A stretch of 64,000 nt of DNA, from the NCBI RefSeq assembly GCF_014356525.2, contig NC_052515.1, positions 23,815,212 to 23,879,211 of the forward strand, read 5' to 3'. The stretch comes from Nilaparvata lugens. Taxonomy: Eukaryota > Arthropoda > Insecta > Hemiptera > Delphacidae. The notes under the pieces were generated by a model. The model searched no databases, was not told the origin of the DNA, and saw only the letters and a program-made list of their open reading frames with translations. Position 1 is the stretch's first letter. The number at the start of each line of letters is the position of its first letter. Shown here in pieces: positions 58,765 to 64,000 of this stretch. The translations under genes were made by a program, and so were the position numbers.

Positions 58765-59625
58765 ACTAAATGAATTTGAATTTTGAATATAACCGTGAGT
58801 TCTTGAATCAACATCATGATACCAATCAATGTAACTGTAAATTCTTGGATCAATTTTATTATCAACTACAACCTCTTGGTGAAGGCAAACAAACACTCTG
58901 TTTAATTGATAATATTTATATTGTAATTGATAATAGTTTGGTAATTAATTTGTAATTACTTTTATGGCAAATAAGTGAATTTGGTTTTTGAATATAACCG
59001 TGAGTTCTTGAATCAACTGTAGTGTTACATTAATTAGGCTATCATTTTTTCAGTAAATAACAATAAATAAAATATTTTCATAATTTTATAGACAGTATAA
59101 GATTATATATTGGAAGGTTGGTAATATTGCTTAGGTCGAGAACGTCTGAGTGTAATGAGATTTAATGCTGTAATGAGTGAATACTGTTTTTTGGAGGGAA
59201 AATGGAGCTTAGAGTAGTTGGTTAAGTAAATGTTATCAATCAGAATGATGTGTATTATTGAAAGTTTGTATTGTCTTCTTTATTTAATAATAAACAAAAA
59301 AGCAAGAAAATATACCTGCTTTAATTTGAATAATGTTACACAACAATGATATACTCTTCATATCAATCAATGTAACTGTAATTTCTTAAATCAATGATCA
59401 AGTGATATACTATTGATATTAATTAATGTAACTGTAAGTTCTTGGATCAATAATCAACTGTGAACACAAAACTGTTATCTATAATAACACTCTTGAAATT
59501 CATCAACCCCTACTCTTGATATGAATCAATGTAACTGTAAGTTCTTGAATCAATAATCAACTGTAAACAGTAAAAATAATAAACTGTTATCTATAATAAA
59601 ACTCTTGAAATTAATCAACCCCCAA
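58765..59625. repeat. satellite-like cluster of AATGTAACTGTAAGTTCTTG units
   Basis: Units containing CAATGTAACTGTAA and TTCTTGAATCAATAATCAAC occur near 58825, 59370, 59427 and 59525. The last two are followed by AAACTGTTATCTATAATAA and CTCTTGAAATTMATCAACCC, giving a period near 100 bp. TTGAATATAACCGTGAGTTC occurs twice more. Confidence 0.7.
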
Positions 59626-59689
59626 TATTATAATCTTATTATATTAAGCGAGCAATTTCTGTATATCTGTTTATATTTTTATATCTGGT

Positions 59690-60345
59690 TATCTGGCTAT
59701 CTGGTTAAATATGGTTATTTATGTTCAACGGATCTCGAAAACAGCTCTAACGATTTTCACGAAATTTGGAATATAGTAGGTTTATGATATCAAAATTCGA
59801 TTGCACTAGGTCTCATCCCTGGGAAAACTCGCTGAAGGACATGAAAAGGATAATTCATCCTTGGAAAAACAAATTATGATTTCGCCGTCTGTCGATAACA
59901 GAAGATGCGTGTGCCTGTGTGGGAGATCAGCTGTGTAATCAATTAGCTTACCGTATCTCGCGAGAAAACTAGAAGTTTTAATCGAGTCGATCAAAATACA
60001 GTAATCTGATTTGTTGACATGAGATGATAATTATCATAATATTCAAAGTTGATCATTATTTTACAGTTCCAAGTGATTAGTGAGTGTTATTTTGTTATTC
60101 AATTTGGTATGTAAACAATCTAAATTTGAAATTTTATGTTTTCAAATATTTGAACTGATAATTTCACCTGAATTCAAGTTTATGGAACATAAACTACTTT
60201 TCGGAATATTTATAGTGTATAAATCAAAATTCGGGGAAAAACAGTTTTGGGCTGTGCCTGTTAGTCCTTCCCAATCATTTAAAAGAGTTGCGTTCTGTTT
60301 ATCAATAAATAAATAACGAGCTCGGTGCCCCGATATTATATAGTG
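59690..60345 (+). mobile_element. retroposon-like repeat ending by the Psq-like exon
   Basis: Starts near GATCTCGAAAACAGCTCTAA and ends TTTATCAATAAATAAATAAC with GAGCTCGGTGCCCCGATATT. No intact coding is present. It ends about 65 bp from the exon's donor. Family not determined. Confidence 0.4.
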
Positions 60346-60410
60346 AAGGTAAACAACCACTCGGTGCATGAAGGAAGGAAGTGCAGGCTGCTCTCAGCAA
60401 TACTGCTTAC

Positions 60411-60642
60411 TTTACTTCCGTCTTTAGCCTCTCGCGCAACGTTGCCATTTTTCTGCTGACACAGCATCCGTTTCCGACAGTCGACACGCCGCTTCAACTC
60501 GTCAAAGGGAACGCCGTAGAGATCAGCAATCACTTGGGCACTTAGCTCACTCGCCAGCGCTCCCTTAACCGCGTTCTCCATTTCCTCATCACTCCACATC
60601 TCCGCGTTTTTGTCATCTTCCAGCGCGTCTTTTGTCAGATGC
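60411..60642 (-). CDS. Psq-type helix-turn-helix exon
   Basis: The exon is bounded by acceptor TTTGCAG (above 60642) and donor GTAAGC (60405-60410), with phases 2 in and 0 out. It encodes HLTKDALEDDKNAE, then MWSDEEMENAVKGALA, then IADLYGVPFDELKRRV and a basic tail. The W-S/T-x-E-x-M-x-x-A ... YGVP-x-x-x-L-x-R-R spacing fits the Pipsqueak/Psq DNA-binding helix-turn-helix, in insects often found in BTB transcription factors. The upstream exon is not identified; translation could start at the internal ATG (60599). Continuation may include the 54.3-kb microexon. Confidence 0.6.
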
Positions 60643-60856
60643 CTGCAAACATTTCAAAACTATCAAAAAGTACAAACACCAACTACGAACAAGTAGTTCA
60701 GTAACGAGGATATGTTTCACACTGCAGAGACGTGAGTAAAGAATAGAGTAGTGCGCTTGTGTTGTGTTTCTCTTGCACAGAATAATATCATTATGAATAA
60801 ACGAAATAAACAAAGGAATAAATTAATAATATCATTATGAAATCATAGATTTCAAA

Positions 60857-61425
60857 GAGAAAAGATAGTATAAGATATCCCACACGGTATAGGTCGTTTA
60901 TGTACCTATTCAACTTTTAAAATTTGGACTATTGTCTATTATTACTGGTGAGAGTGTAAGAACAGTAAAGTATGAGAGACTATACCAGCGTCACAAAGTT
61001 TCACGAAGAACAACTACTAGGACTATCGGTTGAGTTAACAGTGAAATTTGCAACATAAACACCCAATGCCATGGTATATCTTCTTATACTATCTTTTCTC
61101 TATGGTACTACCATAGCATGATATAGGTCGTTTATGTTCCAATTTTTTTGTTTACTCAAGCCAATTCCTGTCGACTACTGTCCAGCATTACTATTTTGAC
61201 CGGATGAGAGTGTAAGAACCAAGAACTAATTCTATTATTGTGTAATACTGTTGTATAAGAACCAGCCTTGTGTAAGACACAGTATGAGAGTCTACCAGCG
61301 GCACATAGCTTCACAAAGAAGAACTACTGGGACTATCAATGAAGAGTTAACAGTGAAATTTGGAACATAAACGCCCTACACTATGAGATATCTTATGCTG
61401 TATCTTTTCTCTATGATAATATGTC
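60857..61425. mobile_element. two tandem miniature elements sharing a terminal repeat
   Basis: AGAGAAAAGATAGTATAAGA (60859) is inverted as TCTTATACTATCTTTTCTCT (61083), and a further related TCTTTTCTCTATG lies at 61405. Both units contain TATAGGTCGTTTATGT, AGAGTGTAAGAACA/C, GGACTATC and GAGTTAACAGTGAAATTTG in the same order, about 250-330 bp apart. Confidence 0.75.
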
Positions 61426-61790
61426 ACGAGAATGGTTCAGAATAAGTCACAAGGATGGATGTATCCACTCCTACCGAATGTCTGCAGACACTCAGAATTA
61501 AGAGCGTCTCAGTTTCTCAGCTGATTCTCAGCCAATCAGAGGACAATTTTGAATGTAGACGGTTAAATATCGGCAGACAATCGGTATGAAAACTGATAGG
61601 ATAGCAGTATGAAAACTGCTATCATGTTTCGAATTATTCAGAGTTGTGAGGGGAATAGGGAATGGAGTGATACGCATGCGCTCTATTTCTCTTTTAATCA
61701 GTTCTGCACTGACAATGAGGGACAGCCGCCACACTATCTTCACTATCCAAACCTATCCTTGTGACTCAACTATGTATATAAAAGGTCTTA

Positions 61791-61886
61791 TGCCCGGTTT
61801 CTTGGACACTTTTTAAATCTAATCGACCATTTAACCTATAGATTTAATGGTCCATTAAATTATCAACTGTCCTAGAAACAGGGCCT
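61791..61886. mobile_element. 96-bp miniature inverted-repeat element
   Basis: TGCCCGGTTTCTTGGACACT is inverted imperfectly as AACTGTCCTAGAAACAGGGC with inner ATTTAA repeats. Non-coding. Confidence 0.75.
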
Positions 61887-62538
61887 TGCCCTTTGAACTT
61901 ATTGACTTACTTTCAAATAAAATATTCAACATCAATAAAGTATTACATGTATATCATTATTAGGTATATATTCCTTATTTCTAGGTGTATTTCGTAGTAG
62001 ATGACGAAACAAAACTTCATAGAAGATTACAAAATTTTGTCAGGAATTTTATTTCACTAATGACAGCCACTTTCTAATATTGCACCACCTTATTTAGTAC
62101 TACTTTCTCTAGCTTCAGTTCATGTCAATAAGTAAAGAGAGTATTCCAAGTACCTACAAACACCTAAAATAACTTTTTCAAAAAACTCATTTCTCCATTT
62201 CTGACAATTTGACGAAAATTTTCCAAAATACAAAAAATAGCTTTCACATATTTAGAACGCAAGCCTTTGCCCATGTAAGTTAAACCAGTTAGCAGTGGCT
62301 GTCAATAGCTCTTTTTATATTGCAACATTAAGTTATCAAATAATTGAAATGGAAAATCTTAAATACTAGCTAATACTGAATACCTATACTGTAATATTGA
62401 ATACAAATTTACTGTGTATAATCAGTAGAAATACTAGTAAGTATTGTTTCTAATACTTATTTATTAGAAATACATAATCTAAACAGTAGAATACACAAAA
62501 ACAGACAGATATTCAAGTACTGTAATGATCTAGCTTAC
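61887..62538. other. probable first intron of the signal-anchor gene; no other feature
   Basis: AT-rich; no exon with convincing splice sites was found on either strand. Confidence 0.4.
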
Positions 62539-62640
62539 CTGGTCTATATCGTGAAAGTTCATTCTCCGTAATTTATTTTTGAGGTGCCAGTGAAGAACGT
62601 ACCAACACACGCACACAAACAAAGACACAACAGGTGACAT
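62539..62640 (-). CDS. signal-anchor first exon (P450-like N-terminus possible)
   Basis: The ATG at 62640 opens 34 codons ending exactly at a CAG/GTAAGC donor (62533-62538), phase 0. Residues 2-17 are hydrophobic (PVVSLFVCVCWYVLHW), followed by HLKNKLRRMNFHDIDQ, a basic stop-transfer. This is the layout of an ER signal anchor. It resembles the start of microsomal cytochrome P450s, where the next exon would begin near a proline-rich IPGP-like hinge; no such exon was found to the left. The frame does not match the Psq-like exon's entry phase, so it is probably a separate gene. Too short to name. Confidence 0.4.
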
Positions 62641-62642
62641 AT

Positions 62643-62865
62643 ACTCAAAAGTGTGGAAAGATAGTTTCCATCGATGAAAAAAGTTCAACGCCAGACTATG
62701 TGATATAATCTAATAACACTCAAACGTGTAGAAAGATAGTTTTCATAAATAAAAGAGTTCAACACAAAACGGTGTGATATATTTAATCACACTTGAAACA
62801 TGTAGAAAGATAGTTTTCTTCAAATAGAAAAAAATTCATCACAAAGCTAAGTGTGCAGGAAACGA
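62643..62865. repeat. three 74-bp tandem repeats just upstream of the signal-anchor ATG
   Basis: GTGTGGAAAGATAGTTTCCA (62651), GTGTAGAAAGATAGTTTTCA (62725) and ATGTAGAAAGATAGTTTTCT (62799) begin successive units that also share AAAGTTCAAC and TGTGATATA. They cover the expected 5' leader or promoter of the minus-strand gene. Confidence 0.8.
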
Positions 62866-64000
62866 TTAGAAGTTAAAAAACACCAACATTGTGAGACAAA
62901 AGTGGAGAAAGATAAGTATAGAAAGAGCTCAAGAATCAAGGATTAGCACCAACATTTTAAGAACGGAAATTTGTTGAACAAATCTTATCATCTAAAATAT
63001 TAATGGTTGATTCACGATGAGAAAAAAGGACCGAGAACCTTCATGGGACTCAACTTTGGTAGTTTATAGTTTTACTATCGTGGATCCCAATCTCTAAAGT
63101 GGACTCCCATTTCTTGAGACGGTGCCGGAGTTAGCTTTGGAAGTCCATCGCACAAAACAGGATAGGGCTAAAAACAGTATAGTTTTCAGAGTGTGAGAAG
63201 AGAGAGTGAGTGAGTGAAAAGAAGTGTACCACCTTCCCTCAAATCTGAGACTAGTCTCCGAAGTGAAACTTTATGCTCAAAGTGAACCTTCATCTCCAAA
63301 GTTGACCCTTGACTTGAAAGTGGAGATTAATCCTTGAAATGGACAATCATCCGTAGAGTACAGCGTCATTGTTATCATTAGATTTTATCCAAAAGTTGGA
63401 TGAATGTCAGATAGATATCCCATTCCTAGCCTACCCAACCTTTCCTACCCTAATCCGGTTCCTATACTAAGCAAATTCCTAATTAATCCTATATCCTACG
63501 TAGGGACCAGAACTTACTAATTTGAACGCTTTTTGTATGCTCAGCTCAAATTCTTTCATGGTAAAATCAATTGATAGATGCCTTAATTTTTGCACTTTAA
63601 AACATTAAAAGTTATGTTGGCGAATTTGAGGCAATAAGAGCCCCTCTTTCACTTGACCCACAATATAAAGAGTATACAATAAAGTGTATTTCTACAATAT
63701 AATGTAACTTATACAATTAACTATTTCTATTTTCAAGGATCCGTTTTCACATTTTTTCAACTATAGGTATTATGATTCTAAAAATATAGGCTACATTTAG
63801 AATATTTCAATCATACTTTTCATTCATTTATTCTGAAGGATTTCTTTTCGTCTTTGTAATATTTCTTGATAGCATTAGTATTGTATTCTTCACACATTCA
63901 ATAGATTAGTACTTCATTCCCTTCATTATTATCTAAAACATCATCTGTAACAATCGTTACAATTGATTGGAACACTTGATCAAACACTGGTTGTTCAGAC
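62866..64000. other. upstream flank, no gene recognised
   Basis: A degenerate series of TCTCCRAAGTGRA-type phrases runs from about 63090 to 63350 (TCTCTAAAGTGGAC, TCTCCGAAGTGAAA, TCTCCAAAGTTGAC, CTTGAAAGTGGAG, CTTGAAATGGAC). No promoter element can be assigned. Confidence 0.45.

Noticed and set aside
60613..60813. Minus-strand frame upstream of the Psq-like exon
   Set aside because: It reads through the acceptor in a different frame from the Psq coding frame; intronic.

Overview
This is AT-rich animal nuclear DNA. The genes are exons bounded by GT/AG splice sites in multi-kilobase introns, and nearly all other recognisable sequence is transposable elements (Helitrons, pogo/Tigger, LINE fragments, tRNA-derived SINEs, foldback and miniature inverted-repeat elements). 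The one gene I can name with confidence is a TIF1-type TRIM protein (Bonus in Drosophila, TRIM24/33 in vertebrates), and there are exons with THAP and Psq-type DNA-binding domains. This fits an insect with a repeat-rich genome. A hemipteran such as a planthopper is my guess from the repeat style and is not proven.

Every exon I can support on protein or splice grounds lies on the minus strand, so transcription runs from high to low coordinates. From right to left: a short signal-anchor exon (62.6 kb), a Psq-type helix-turn-helix exon (60.5 kb), a 36-nt microexon (54.3 kb), a KRGRPP-type N-terminal exon (49.2 kb), a two-exon gene for a very charged disordered protein (22.8-20.4 kb), a THAP-domain exon (16.1 kb), and four exons of the bonus homologue (12.7, 8.5, 4.1 and 0.2 kb). 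The bonus exons join in phase to encode RING, B-box 1, B-box 2 and the start of the coiled coil. The PHD finger and bromodomain would lie beyond the left edge.

0-13 kb (bonus): the introns are packed with nested elements. They include a probable 2.2-kb Helitron containing a broken LINE reverse transcriptase, a 728-bp foldback built from TAGCAGAGCTA motifs, and a stack of inverted-repeat elements from 5.5 to 8.3 kb that stops about 25 bp from the exon 2 splice donor. 13-20 kb: the THAP exon, a 1.2-kb foldback with a miniature element in one arm only, and several palindromes. 20-23 kb: the disordered-protein gene. 23-49 kb: no gene recognised; it holds three mini-Helitrons, four SINE copies (one split by a later 1.2-kb insertion), a degenerate LINE and a 1.25-kb tandem duplication carrying a pogo/Tigger derivative. 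49-64 kb: small scattered exons among repeats.

If functional, the genes suggest nuclear and chromatin regulators (TIF1, THAP, Psq), but nothing shows that they cooperate. The most unusual sequence is in the repeats: palindromic elements with hammerhead-like cores resembling Penelope-like element termini, and nested insertions whose relative ages can be read directly.
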